DNA of 64,000 bases, taken from positions 25,910 through 89,909 of the forward strand of contig NZ_DS022273.1 in assembly GCF_000153705.1 (NCBI RefSeq), written 5' to 3'. Below are positions 34,280 to 42,834 of the stretch, piece after piece. The translations under genes were made by a program, and so were the position numbers. Each line of letters starts with the position of its first letter. The first letter of the stretch is position 1. The DNA is from Fulvimarina pelagi HTCC2506 (GTDB taxonomy: Bacteria > Pseudomonadota > Alphaproteobacteria > Rhizobiales > Rhizobiaceae). The notes beneath the pieces are model-generated. The model was not told the origin of the DNA, searched no databases, and worked only from the letters and a program-made list of their open reading frames with translations.

Positions 34280-35391
34280 GGTACCGTCCTCCCTTCGGTC
34301 AGCAACGGCGGTCGGAGCTGAGGATAGGCTTCGCCATCTAACCATATATGAATAAGATTTGGTTCGACGATCTGCGCCGGAACCGTTGCTTCCATCTCGT
34401 ATCCAATAGGCTCGAGGTGAGCAACGGGCAAATCCCGCTCCAAGGCCGCCATCAACGCTCCAAGCGCCATCACCTTGCTGCCGAGCGGCGACAGGACTAG
34501 CATTGAGCCACCTGTTTCGTTGAAAACCGGCTGACGCAAGTCATCCAGCCGCAGGATCGTGCGATAAAGATCCACCGGGTCGCTTTCATCGGCGTAAACG
34601 ATGTTGCGCGTGTCCACCGACCAAGTGCTCTCCAGCTCGATCATGTACTCCGCAGCAAGGGCGTCGCCGAGGCGCGGGTCGCTCGCTGGGAAGGGGAGGA
34701 TGGGGCAGGTGTCGTGCGGCTCGATGAAGTCGTACAACCGTCCGAGCGCGCCCCTCCGTCCGCTCGCGAGTTGCGGAAGCCATAGCCGCGCCGCCCCGGC
34801 TGCGGCGAACAGCGTTGAGCCGCCCTTGAAGCCATGAACATAGCCCGGCGCATCACTGGGGATCGAACGGATGTTGGCGTCGAGTCGCGGATCGTGCGCG
34901 ACGAAGACATGCAGGTTGGCCGGTCCCCTGCCGCGGCCGATCCGCTCGACAAAGTACCGGATGATCGGAAAGCTCATACCCACTGACAGGGCGCTGACGT
35001 CGACTACGATGTCGGTCAAGTCTTCGAAGGACTGCCGATTAAGGATCGCGATGATGTTGCGGCCGCCGATGACAGCGCCGTCGGAACCGAAGATCTCGAC
35101 CGGCACGATCTCCCGCTCTGGAACGGCCGCCAGCAGCGCCGTCGTGTTGACGCCCGCTCGATCGATGTGATCCTGAGGTGGGTTCGGTCGGTTCTCCTGG
35201 AATAGAAGGGCCCGAACAGAAGTACTGATCGCGGAGAGCCGTGAAGCGACGGCGCGCGAGCGCGGATCGAAGCCGGCGCCGGCCACCAAGAGGGTTCGGC
35301 GATCCTCCTGGGCGAAGTAGTCGGCGAGGAAGCCATCCACCTCTCGTCCGCGGTGAGCGACACACGGATCCCAGCGGGACAGGCGGGTCAC
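34276..35391 (-). CDS. Unrecognised cassette protein with Rossmann-like start
   Basis: 371 residues if started at GTG 35391, just after the ATPase stop; a TTG at 35406 is an alternative. Not a family I recognise. The N-terminal part has a glycine turn after a strand (TLLVAGAGFDPRSRAVASRL), then DLTDIVVDVSALSVGMSFPI and ANLHVFVAHDPRLD; the second half has LVLSPLGSKVMALGALMAAL, then PVAHLEPIGYE. This strand-turn-helix succession suggests a nucleotide- or sugar-binding alpha/beta fold. Coupled to both neighbours, so an integral cassette component. Confidence 0.7.
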   Translation of the reverse strand: MTRLSRWDPCVAHRGREVDGFLADYFAQEDRRTLLVAGAGFDPRSRAVASRLSAISTSVRALLFQENRPNPPQDHIDRAGVNTTALLAAVPEREIVPVEIFGSDGAVIGGRNIIAILNRQSFEDLTDIVVDVSALSVGMSFPIIRYFVERIGRGRGPANLHVFVAHDPRLDANIRSIPSDAPGYVHGFKGGSTLFAAAGAARLWLPQLASGRRGALGRLYDFIEPHDTCPILPFPASDPRLGDALAAEYMIELESTWSVDTRNIVYADESDPVDLYRTILRLDDLRQPVFNETGGSMLVLSPLGSKVMALGALMAALERDLPVAHLEPIGYEMEATVPAQIVEPNLIHIWLDGEAYPQLRPPLLTEGRTVP

Positions 35392-35392
35392 C

Positions 35393-37300
35393 TCAGGCCT
35401 CGCCAAGCAGGCGGACGAGATCGTCGGTCCGCCGCTCGAGGAAGCCGCCGCGCCTTAGCGTTAGCCCGTGGTGGAGAAGCAGGACGCCGCCGAGTTCGAT
35501 CTTACACCAAAGCCGCTTCTTGGTGCCATGGTTGGGTACGAGAACAAAGGCATTGTAAGCCACCCCGAACTTCAGAACCCTCGCAAGATGAGGGTGAGTC
35601 TCGGGAATGGCGTCGAACTCCTCTTGAAGGATGCCGAACGCGGTGGCGCCGCCGCCGAGGGACGCATTCCCTTCCAAACTTTTTGCCAAACATTCGGCCG
35701 CAAGTCCGTCAGCGAGGCGTCGAACGAGCTGGAACTGAGGGAAATCCCATTCGCGAACCATTTCGCTCGCCCGCTCACGAAGCAGTTTGTTCTGCACGCC
35801 GCTCGCCAGCATGGCGTCCTTGCCTCGCCGGATCAGCTGCGTTTCCGATTGCAAGACGAGCCGCGCGGCCAGCTGGAGAAACTGCTCGGCGTTCTCGGAA
35901 CTCGCGTCGCACAGCGTGTCGATGCCGAAGAAGTAGGGCCGATCGTACCTGTGCAGGAGGTGGATCCTCGCGCCATCAGCGACCCCTGCGTCCGCGGTCA
36001 ACGGGCGGCTGGGTTCGGCGTCGTCGTCGGCGTCGTCGAACAAGCCGCGTTGCGGGATGCGTTTGGCATAACGCTCGAGCAGAACCTCGAGCATGCCGAG
36101 CCGCAGATCATCACCGTTCTCCTCGGCGGTGGCAAGATAATTATCGACCTCTTTCTCCAGACTCCGCCGCCGCTCCGCTGACACCCCATATCGGCGTTGC
36201 AGCGCGTCGACGTGCTCGGCGAGCTTAGCGCGCTTCCCAAGTGCGACCACCTCAGAGGACGTGGACAGGAGGTCGCCTAGACTGTGCAGGCGGCGCCTGT
36301 TGAAGACCTCCATCTGGCTCAGGTACCGCCCGGCCATGTCCTTCGCCATTTTGCGGAAGGCCCGGCGCTGGTTGCCTCGCTCCTCACCACTCTGCATCCA
36401 GATGTCGGTGATCTCGCGCGCCTGTTTCAGACCCGGTTCCTCGGTGTCCGCCGCACGGTCCAGCAGCACGTCGCCGGGCGTCAGCGCGTCCAGGCGGGTC
36501 AGCACCCAGCGCGCCACCTTCAGCTCGCGCCGAGCGAGCCAACGGCGGAGGGCGGCGAGTTGGGTGGGATGCAGGCTATGCGCATCGTCGAAGATGACCA
36601 GCGGCCGGAGTTCGAGCACCTCCTCGCCGTCGGCTATCCGGAACGCCTCGATCACATCGAACGGGCGGTAGACCGCCGCCGCCTCGCGGTCGATGTCCTC
36701 AACATCTGGAGGCACCAGCGCGGCCGAGATCTGGTAAATGGCGAACTCAACCTCCCGGGCGCGGACGAGCAGAGCCGGACCGGCGGTGCCGCCGATGGCG
36801 GTCAGCGCGGCGTCGGCGTCCGAGCGCGGGACGATCTCCACGCGCTCGAGCGGCACGCCCGAGGCTTGAATGTTGCGCAGCCAGGCCAGCACGGTGCGGG
36901 CCTGGAGCAGCGCGATCATCAGACCCGTCTTGAGGTCGTTGGGATACGGGAACTCCCAGAACTCCCGGTACTCCGCCTCGAGCGGAAGCCGCCCGCCGAC
37001 AAGCGTCGGTCGCTCGTCAACAATCGCCCCACAGGCGGTGAGCGTGTCGATCAAAGGCTTGTAGCTCGTCATGCCGCGGTTACGCAGCAGCGTTCGCAAC
37101 GTCGTGTACTGAAAGAGGCGCGCCAAAGTGGTCTTGCCGCTGCCGGGCGTGCCAATGATCATTGCCAAGCGGTCGTAGAGCCGTTCCTCCTTGGCGGGTT
37201 TCTGGAAAAAGGTGGCGAGGGGCTCGGGGGTGACGACAGCGAGAAAGGCCTCGTCGTCTCGGAGATACTCAGTCGCACGCTTTTCGAAAGGGTTGGCCAT
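35393..37300 (-). CDS. Large P-loop ATPase of the cassette (AAA/STAND-like)
   Basis: 635 residues from ATG 37300. Walker A GTPGSGKTTLARLF at ~50; Walker B LVIFDDAHSLHPTQ at ~245, with a following sensor-like RWVLTRLDALTPGD. The ~350-residue C-terminus is helical and has no domain I recognise (RRRLHSLGDLLSTSSEV, LHRYDRPYFFGIDTLCDASS). Overall plan (N-terminal NTPase, long helical C-terminus) is that of STAND/AAA sensors in bacterial conflict systems, but no repeat domain is clear. Ends two bases before the GTG of the next gene. Confidence 0.75.
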   Translation of the reverse strand: MANPFEKRATEYLRDDEAFLAVVTPEPLATFFQKPAKEERLYDRLAMIIGTPGSGKTTLARLFQYTTLRTLLRNRGMTSYKPLIDTLTACGAIVDERPTLVGGRLPLEAEYREFWEFPYPNDLKTGLMIALLQARTVLAWLRNIQASGVPLERVEIVPRSDADAALTAIGGTAGPALLVRAREVEFAIYQISAALVPPDVEDIDREAAAVYRPFDVIEAFRIADGEEVLELRPLVIFDDAHSLHPTQLAALRRWLARRELKVARWVLTRLDALTPGDVLLDRAADTEEPGLKQAREITDIWMQSGEERGNQRRAFRKMAKDMAGRYLSQMEVFNRRRLHSLGDLLSTSSEVVALGKRAKLAEHVDALQRRYGVSAERRRSLEKEVDNYLATAEENGDDLRLGMLEVLLERYAKRIPQRGLFDDADDDAEPSRPLTADAGVADGARIHLLHRYDRPYFFGIDTLCDASSENAEQFLQLAARLVLQSETQLIRRGKDAMLASGVQNKLLRERASEMVREWDFPQFQLVRRLADGLAAECLAKSLEGNASLGGGATAFGILQEEFDAIPETHPHLARVLKFGVAYNAFVLVPNHGTKKRLWCKIELGGVLLLHHGLTLRRGGFLERRTDDLVRLLGEA

Positions 37301-37310
37301 GCTGCGTCCC

Positions 37311-38450
37311 CTACGCGTGCCGCTGGCGCCGCCGGAAGAGCGGACGCATAGCTGGCGCGTCGACGCCTTCACGATCGCCGCCGTCGGTCTCCGCCCACAG
37401 CAGGGCGACCGCGTTGTTCGGCGTGTTGTGGTCGAGCACGAGCGGAAGCGCGCATGCGCCGTATCCGAGCCCGAGGTGAGTCGCGCCGCCGACGTCTGTG
37501 TGCTTCGTCCGAATCTTTGGGTCGTAATAGGACTGGGTGAGCTTCAGGAAGTCGTCGTAACGGCCGGGCACCACGTCGATCGGCAGGTCGGGCGGCAGGA
37601 CCATGCCGAAGGAGGCGTGCATGGCGCGAGCCCAACCCGCGTCGAAGACCTCGGCGGTCCTGGCCAAACGATCCTCGATCGCCTGAGCCGCCGCCGACGA
37701 CGCGACATAATGGTGGATGCAGAGCTCCCAGCAGTCCTCGAACAGCGCGTCCCCTTCGAGCGCCTCCATCGCATTCAGGACCGAGTCTCTGAAGCGGAGG
37801 AGCTTGCCCTTCCACTTCTCCTTCTTCTCGTCATATCGCACGAAAGATGTGCCCGTGCCGGCGAAATCATCGACGAGGTAAACAAGGCGGAAGCGCGCCT
37901 CAGGGTCGACCAGTTCGCTGCGGAGATTGTCGAGAAGGTCCCTCCATTTCTCCGTGTCGACCTGCGTGCCCTGGACGAGCTGCTCGTTGTTGAGCAGGCC
38001 GGCGTTGGCGTGGCGGATAGTGTCAATCCGCGCTCCGTCGCTGAGACCCATGAACAAGGTCTGGCGACGCAGACGTTCAACGGCCGCGCGGGCGTCCGGA
38101 TCGGCGAGAACGCGGTAGGGCGGCATGCCGCGTTCAGCGGCAACCGTACGGACCAGGCGGTCGCGAACCGTCCGAGGGTAGAACTGATCGACTAGCCGCT
38201 GCATCTCGCCGGCGCCGAGGTAGACGAGCGTGTGGCGCACAAACGCGTAGGCGGTCTCCCGCTCGTGCGGCTCGAACTGCTGGAGCCAGGTAGCCAGGCT
38301 CTCGATGAACCGCATGCCGGCCTGAAAATCGCGATAGCCGTCGTACTTCAGGCGCGCCATGAGCCTGAGCCACTGGAACTCTTGGCGGGCGCGGTCGTCG
38401 TTCCAGTTCATGATCTGGCCGAGGATCTTGAGAGCGAGGTCCTGGTTCAT
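37311..38450 (-). CDS. Phosphoribosyltransferase-like protein
   Basis: 379 residues. The PRPP-binding loop of type I phosphoribosyltransferases is visible as FRLVYLVDDFAGTGTSF at ~188-203 (hydrophobic strand, two acidic residues, small-T-G-T). Around it are a helical N-terminus (AYAFVRHTLVYLGAGEMQRL) and a C-terminal part with LGLGYGACALPLVLDHNTPN. Similar PRTase-like domains have been described in predicted bacterial conflict systems. It overlaps the SIS-HAD gene by ATGA and ends ten bases before the ATPase. Confidence 0.75.
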   Translation of the reverse strand: MNQDLALKILGQIMNWNDDRARQEFQWLRLMARLKYDGYRDFQAGMRFIESLATWLQQFEPHERETAYAFVRHTLVYLGAGEMQRLVDQFYPRTVRDRLVRTVAAERGMPPYRVLADPDARAAVERLRRQTLFMGLSDGARIDTIRHANAGLLNNEQLVQGTQVDTEKWRDLLDNLRSELVDPEARFRLVYLVDDFAGTGTSFVRYDEKKEKWKGKLLRFRDSVLNAMEALEGDALFEDCWELCIHHYVASSAAAQAIEDRLARTAEVFDAGWARAMHASFGMVLPPDLPIDVVPGRYDDFLKLTQSYYDPKIRTKHTDVGGATHLGLGYGACALPLVLDHNTPNNAVALLWAETDGGDREGVDAPAMRPLFRRRQRHA

Positions 38451-40390
38451 CGAAACGATCCTTGGGCGAACCGCAGCCGTCCGCCTTCCTCCTCGAGCTC
38501 GGTCAGATAGCCGAAGGTAACGGACGGGCCTCGCTGCCCTGGCTCGCCTAAGTGCCAGCAGGTCGCCGGGTCGATGCTGATCTCGTCGACACTCAGCGCG
38601 AACGGCTCGCGTAGAAGCTCGTAGTCGTTGCCCGGCCAGCGGCCGCGGTCGCCGATTGCGAGGATCGGCCCGTCACCAACCGACTCACGTAATCGACGAA
38701 TGACGTTCAGCTTGGAGACGCCTGCCGCGACGATATCCACCGAATGGCTGGAGCGCGTCACGCTGACCCCTTCGGCGCCCGCCATGAGAATGACTTGGCG
38801 AGCCAGGTCCCAGAGACGGCTCTCCGGCATCACGCGGGTCGCCTCCAGCGTGATCTGGAAAGGACGATCCTCCTGGCGCGCGCACTCGGTGAGTTCCGGT
38901 TGACGACGCAGCGCTTCGGCAAGCGGCAGGAGGGCGGCGCAGGGGGTTGCTGTCCCGTCAGGGGCTTCGTCGTCGTCGAGCGAGGCCACCTCGGCGCCGT
39001 TATAGTAACCGATCAGGATCTTAGGCCACAGGGAGCGAGGAAGCGTCTTCTGTAGGTCGTGCCGCACAGATCGGCCACGTCCTGTCGCCACGGCGATCTT
39101 CGCGCCTGCATCTGCAAGGCGAGCGAGTTCGGTGATCATGCCCTTTGAGGCGGTTTCGAACCGATGGCGCGTGTCGACCACGGTGCCGTCGTAGTCGAGC
39201 ACGATCCCGGCGAAGCGCGCCTCGGCCAGCCGACGCTCGAACTCCATGAGCGCCTCGCGCCAGCGGTCAAGCTCGCCGGAAGCCGCTAGATCGCTGGGCT
39301 CCGCGCCGGACTTCCGCGCGATCGCAGCAACCTGGCGCGGGGTCAGGCGACCTGGCGCCGCCTTGCGGCGCGGCCTGGGCAGGGCAAGGTTGTAGAGCTT
39401 GCGCCCGAACTCGGGCACGCCTGGGCGGCCTGGATCAATGCCCCGCGTGAACCCGGCCCACCCCGTCATCCGCAACGCCGCAACCAGCGAGGCAAGCGCA
39501 CAAGCGCTCGCCCCCCCGGCGAGCTCAATGCGTGCTTGGGGGATGTCTGCTGGAATGAGCTCGAGCGTTCGCTCCGCGAGGACCCGATCCGCCTCGGTGA
39601 CGAACGCGAGCACGCCGCTCGCCTCCCCGCGCTTGGCGAGCCAATGATGACGGCCGTGGGCGAAATTACGGTAGTCCGCGACTTGCAAGTTGCCGATGGC
39701 CGCTTCGGTGAATTTCGATTCGAGGTCCACAGCGCCGATCCGGGTGGACGGGCCGTGCAGGACAAGGGTGGTCGGACGTGCCCAGATCGGCGCCGTCGCT
39801 GCCTCCCAAGCGGTGACGGTCCCGCTGGCTTCCACGAGCAGCGCCTCCAGATGCGCCGTTGCGTCGTCCCAGTCGGCATCGCCCCCGAATTCACCAGCAT
39901 AGGCGCGCGTAAGGACGGCCGTAAATGCGAGGAGTGAGTTGGTGGCTAGGAAACCGTCCTTGCCTGCCGGCGGAGGGTAGAGCAGCAGATCAACGAACGG
40001 ATGCTGGCGGCAGAGCTCGGCCAGCGGGCTGTCCTCGCGGCCACACAGGACGCCAAGCTGCCGAGGCTCGCGTAGGATCAGTGCCTTCGCCGCCGCCATG
40101 ATGTCGACATTGCCGCCGCCCGCGCTGACGAGCCATGTTGCCACACTAGGGTCGAGCGGCTCATCGGCGGCTTCCAAAGGCGTTGCGACGTTAGCAAGCC
40201 GTCCGGTGAAGCGCTGATGCAGGGCAACTAGCGTATGAGCGGCCGTAAGCGAGCCACCTGACCCGATGGCGCGGAGCGGAGAGAGACCAGCGGAGCGGAC
40301 GGCTTGGCGCAGGGCCTTGAGATCGACCGTAGCCGCCCAGGCGAACGTCTCGCCCAGTTTCGACATCTCGTTCGTATATGGCCGCGCCAT
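38447..40390 (-). CDS. SIS sugar-isomerase / HAD phosphatase fusion
   Basis: 647 residues from ATG 40390, with GGGAGG five bases before it; GTG 40420 is less likely. Residues ~30-330 form a double SIS domain: AIGSGGSLTAAHTLVALHQ, LVSAGGGNVDIMAAAKALIL, LHGPSTRIGAVDLESKFTEA and FAHGRHHWLAKR, as in glucosamine-6-phosphate-type isomerases. Residues ~395-620 form a Cof-type HAD phosphatase: LDYDGTVVDTRHR (nucleophile Asp), IAVATGRGRSV, SKLNVIRRLRE and LAIGDRGRWPGNDYELL. Joining isomerase and phosphatase in one chain is unusual. First gene of the cassette. Confidence 0.85.
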   Translation of the reverse strand: MARPYTNEMSKLGETFAWAATVDLKALRQAVRSAGLSPLRAIGSGGSLTAAHTLVALHQRFTGRLANVATPLEAADEPLDPSVATWLVSAGGGNVDIMAAAKALILREPRQLGVLCGREDSPLAELCRQHPFVDLLLYPPPAGKDGFLATNSLLAFTAVLTRAYAGEFGGDADWDDATAHLEALLVEASGTVTAWEAATAPIWARPTTLVLHGPSTRIGAVDLESKFTEAAIGNLQVADYRNFAHGRHHWLAKRGEASGVLAFVTEADRVLAERTLELIPADIPQARIELAGGASACALASLVAALRMTGWAGFTRGIDPGRPGVPEFGRKLYNLALPRPRRKAAPGRLTPRQVAAIARKSGAEPSDLAASGELDRWREALMEFERRLAEARFAGIVLDYDGTVVDTRHRFETASKGMITELARLADAGAKIAVATGRGRSVRHDLQKTLPRSLWPKILIGYYNGAEVASLDDDEAPDGTATPCAALLPLAEALRRQPELTECARQEDRPFQITLEATRVMPESRLWDLARQVILMAGAEGVSVTRSSHSVDIVAAGVSKLNVIRRLRESVGDGPILAIGDRGRWPGNDYELLREPFALSVDEISIDPATCWHLGEPGQRGPSVTFGYLTELEEEGGRLRFAQGSFR

Positions 40391-40770
40391 GATCCTCCCA
40401 ACAGCTCCGTCCGGGTTCACGCGCCGGACCTAAGCAGCGACTATGAACGAAACAAGAACAGGACTCAAGTTGAGTCTGGGCCCATTCGTCGTGTTGTATC
40501 TATGTTGACCGGAAAATTCTGCACTTATTCAAGGCCGCAGCCTCTAGCCGGCGTTGTTTGGGAAGCAGTTGTCCACTGGGTCAAGGGGTCCGTGTTGTTC
40601 TCGCGCGCGGTGACTCTTCTGGTTCTCGTCAAGTCGCCCCGGCGACGACCAGCATCGTAGGGTATGGGCTGTCGCTCGGGTTCCTCGTAGATGTCCGCTT
40701 TCGGGCGCCGAGGAGTTCGCAGCCAATGACCGGAATGGGCGCAAAGCTGCCGTTTCCGTATGGATTTCGA
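40391..40770. promoter_or_regulatory. Upstream region of the cassette, with a perfect 15-base palindrome
   Basis: The 380-base gap between virD4 and the SIS-HAD gene (both leftward) must hold the cassette promoter. GACTCAA-G-TTGAGTC (40462-40476), a perfect palindrome with 7-base arms, sits 72 bases before the SIS-HAD start, a good operator position. No gene is supported here. Confidence 0.5.
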
Positions 40771-42834
40771 TCAAGCTTCTGCTTCCGCCCGGTTCAGAAG
40801 ATCCTGCAGGCTGCTCGTCGCAAGTTCGAGCGAAACTCGATCGTCTTCATTTTCCGCGACGGGCGTCCGGACGACCTGTCTTGGTCTGCTACCGGCCTCG
40901 ATCACCTGAGGGTCGTCGATTATCTTGGCTCGCTTTCGCTTCGGAACACGAAGCACGCGCTGGGCACCTTCGATAGCATCGGCCATGCCGGAATCTTTCG
41001 AACCACCGCCTCCTATGGAAGCTCTTGCCGCTAACCGTGTTTCAGGCGCCCGCCCTTTCGCTCGATATTTCGATCTCGGTCGGATTGGACGAATTGGCGC
41101 GTCTTCGCCGCTGTCTGCTTCTAGTGGAGCGCCGTTTTCGTGGGTCTCATTGCGTGCTACATCTTCGACAAGCGGCTCTTTATTCGCCTCCGGCAACGGA
41201 TACTCGCCGCTCTGCGCGGCAAGGACCTGCCTGAACGGCCTGTCCTTAAAATGCTCCACGCGCTTCGCCCGGATCGGCATCTGAGCGTCGATGACGAGGA
41301 CGATGTCGTCGAGCGACATTCGCCGGGCGTCGTCTTCCGTGAGAAGCGCAGTCTCCTCGGTGCGCTCAGACGCACTGCGGCCCTTGAACGGATTGGCGCC
41401 GATCGATCGGGACTTCGTGACGACGCGCTTGGTCGTCGTGCCGACGGCCTTAGTCAGCTCCTCGATCGTCTTCTCGTCCGACGGCGTCAGGTAGAGCTTC
41501 ACACCGGCATTGCTCTGGAGCGCTCGCCGCGTGTTCTCGCCGTAAATCTCGTCGAGCGCCGGAATACTCTGGGTGACGATGGCGAGATGGCCGCTATAGG
41601 AGCGAAGTGTCTCGATCGAGTCCGTCACTATCGGCATCTTTCCGAGGCGATTGAACTCGTCGAGCATGATCATCACCGGCCATGGCTCATCCTTTCCAGG
41701 CTCGTTTTCCTGAAGCGCGGCGATGAGATCGGAGAAGAACAGCCGGATGAGCGAGGCGAGCGGCTTCACCATCAGCGGCTCGACGACGAGATAAACCGAG
41801 AAGGGCTTCTTCCGGATCGTTCTGAAGTCGAAGTCGGAGACGGCGGTCGCGGCATCGATCGCTGGATTGCTCCACTGGTCGAGTCCGGACGTCATCAGGA
41901 GCGAGATGTAGGAGGTCAGCGTGTCGTTGTTCGTCGAAGCCATGCGGACGAAGATCTGCTTGGCGGCGTGGTTCCGGACCTCCTGAGCCCGGAGATTGTA
42001 CTCCTTCTGCTTGTCGCCGCCGGAGACCGCGATCTTAAAGATCTCGCCGAGGGTCGGGACGCCGCGCTCAAAGGCGAGGAGGCCGGCAGCCACGAAGATG
42101 TCGATGCCGCCTTTTAGAAGCCCGCGCACGTGATCGCTGTCGGCCTGGAGGAAGAGCGTCGCGAGGAGCTGCAACTCCATCTGCTGACGGTGTGGGTTGC
42201 CCATCTCGGAAATCCGCTTCAGCGGGTTGTAGCGATGGGTGCGACCGGAGCGCCAGTCGGTCGGCGCAAAACGGAAGATATCGTCGCCCTGCGCCTTTCG
42301 ATGTCGGGCCGTCGCCGCGAAATTCTCTCCCTTCACATCGAGGACGACCGTGCTGCCCTTGAAGGTGAGAAGGTTCGGAATGACGAAGCCGACCGTCTTG
42401 CCGCGTCCCGTCGGCGCGACGAGAAGCGCATGCGGAAAGCGGGTCGAGGTGATCAGCTGCGAAGGGCCGAGGCGCACGTTCGTTTTGCCGAGAACGAAAC
42501 CGGTTCCCAAAGGGCCGAAAAAGCCGCTCCGCTTCATTTCACGTCGGGTCTGCCAATGGGTCCGCCCGTATTTCGTGAGGGCGTCGCCGGAGAGCAGGGC
42601 ACTCACCATGATGCCCCCGACCGCTGAGATGCCGACGATCAGGTTGACGATGATGAAGGCGTCTGGCCAAGCGCTGTGAAGCCAGGCGTAGTTGCGCAGG
42701 ATGAACGTCGGATCGGCATCGACGGGAAGAGCAGGTTCGGCGAGCGCCAGATAGATCGTTGCCAGAACCACGCCGATCGCCGCACCGACGACGCCGAGAG
42801 CAACGATCGCGGCGGAGACCATGCCCTTACCCAT
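40771..42834 (-). CDS. virD4: VirD4/TraG coupling protein
   Basis: 687 residues from ATG 42834, overlapping the relaxase end by 8 bases. Two N-terminal helices, then Walker A APTGRGKTVGFVIPN at ~140, Walker B VMIMLDEFNRLGKMP, and the TraG/VirD4 motif QSIPALDEIYGENTRRALQSN. Hexameric ATPase linking the relaxosome to the VirB channel. A long polar C-terminus (from ~560) may recognise substrates. Confidence 0.96.
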   Translation of the reverse strand: MGKGMVSAAIVALGVVGAAIGVVLATIYLALAEPALPVDADPTFILRNYAWLHSAWPDAFIIVNLIVGISAVGGIMVSALLSGDALTKYGRTHWQTRREMKRSGFFGPLGTGFVLGKTNVRLGPSQLITSTRFPHALLVAPTGRGKTVGFVIPNLLTFKGSTVVLDVKGENFAATARHRKAQGDDIFRFAPTDWRSGRTHRYNPLKRISEMGNPHRQQMELQLLATLFLQADSDHVRGLLKGGIDIFVAAGLLAFERGVPTLGEIFKIAVSGGDKQKEYNLRAQEVRNHAAKQIFVRMASTNNDTLTSYISLLMTSGLDQWSNPAIDAATAVSDFDFRTIRKKPFSVYLVVEPLMVKPLASLIRLFFSDLIAALQENEPGKDEPWPVMIMLDEFNRLGKMPIVTDSIETLRSYSGHLAIVTQSIPALDEIYGENTRRALQSNAGVKLYLTPSDEKTIEELTKAVGTTTKRVVTKSRSIGANPFKGRSASERTEETALLTEDDARRMSLDDIVLVIDAQMPIRAKRVEHFKDRPFRQVLAAQSGEYPLPEANKEPLVEDVARNETHENGAPLEADSGEDAPIRPIRPRSKYRAKGRAPETRLAARASIGGGGSKDSGMADAIEGAQRVLRVPKRKRAKIIDDPQVIEAGSRPRQVVRTPVAENEDDRVSLELATSSLQDLLNRAEAEA

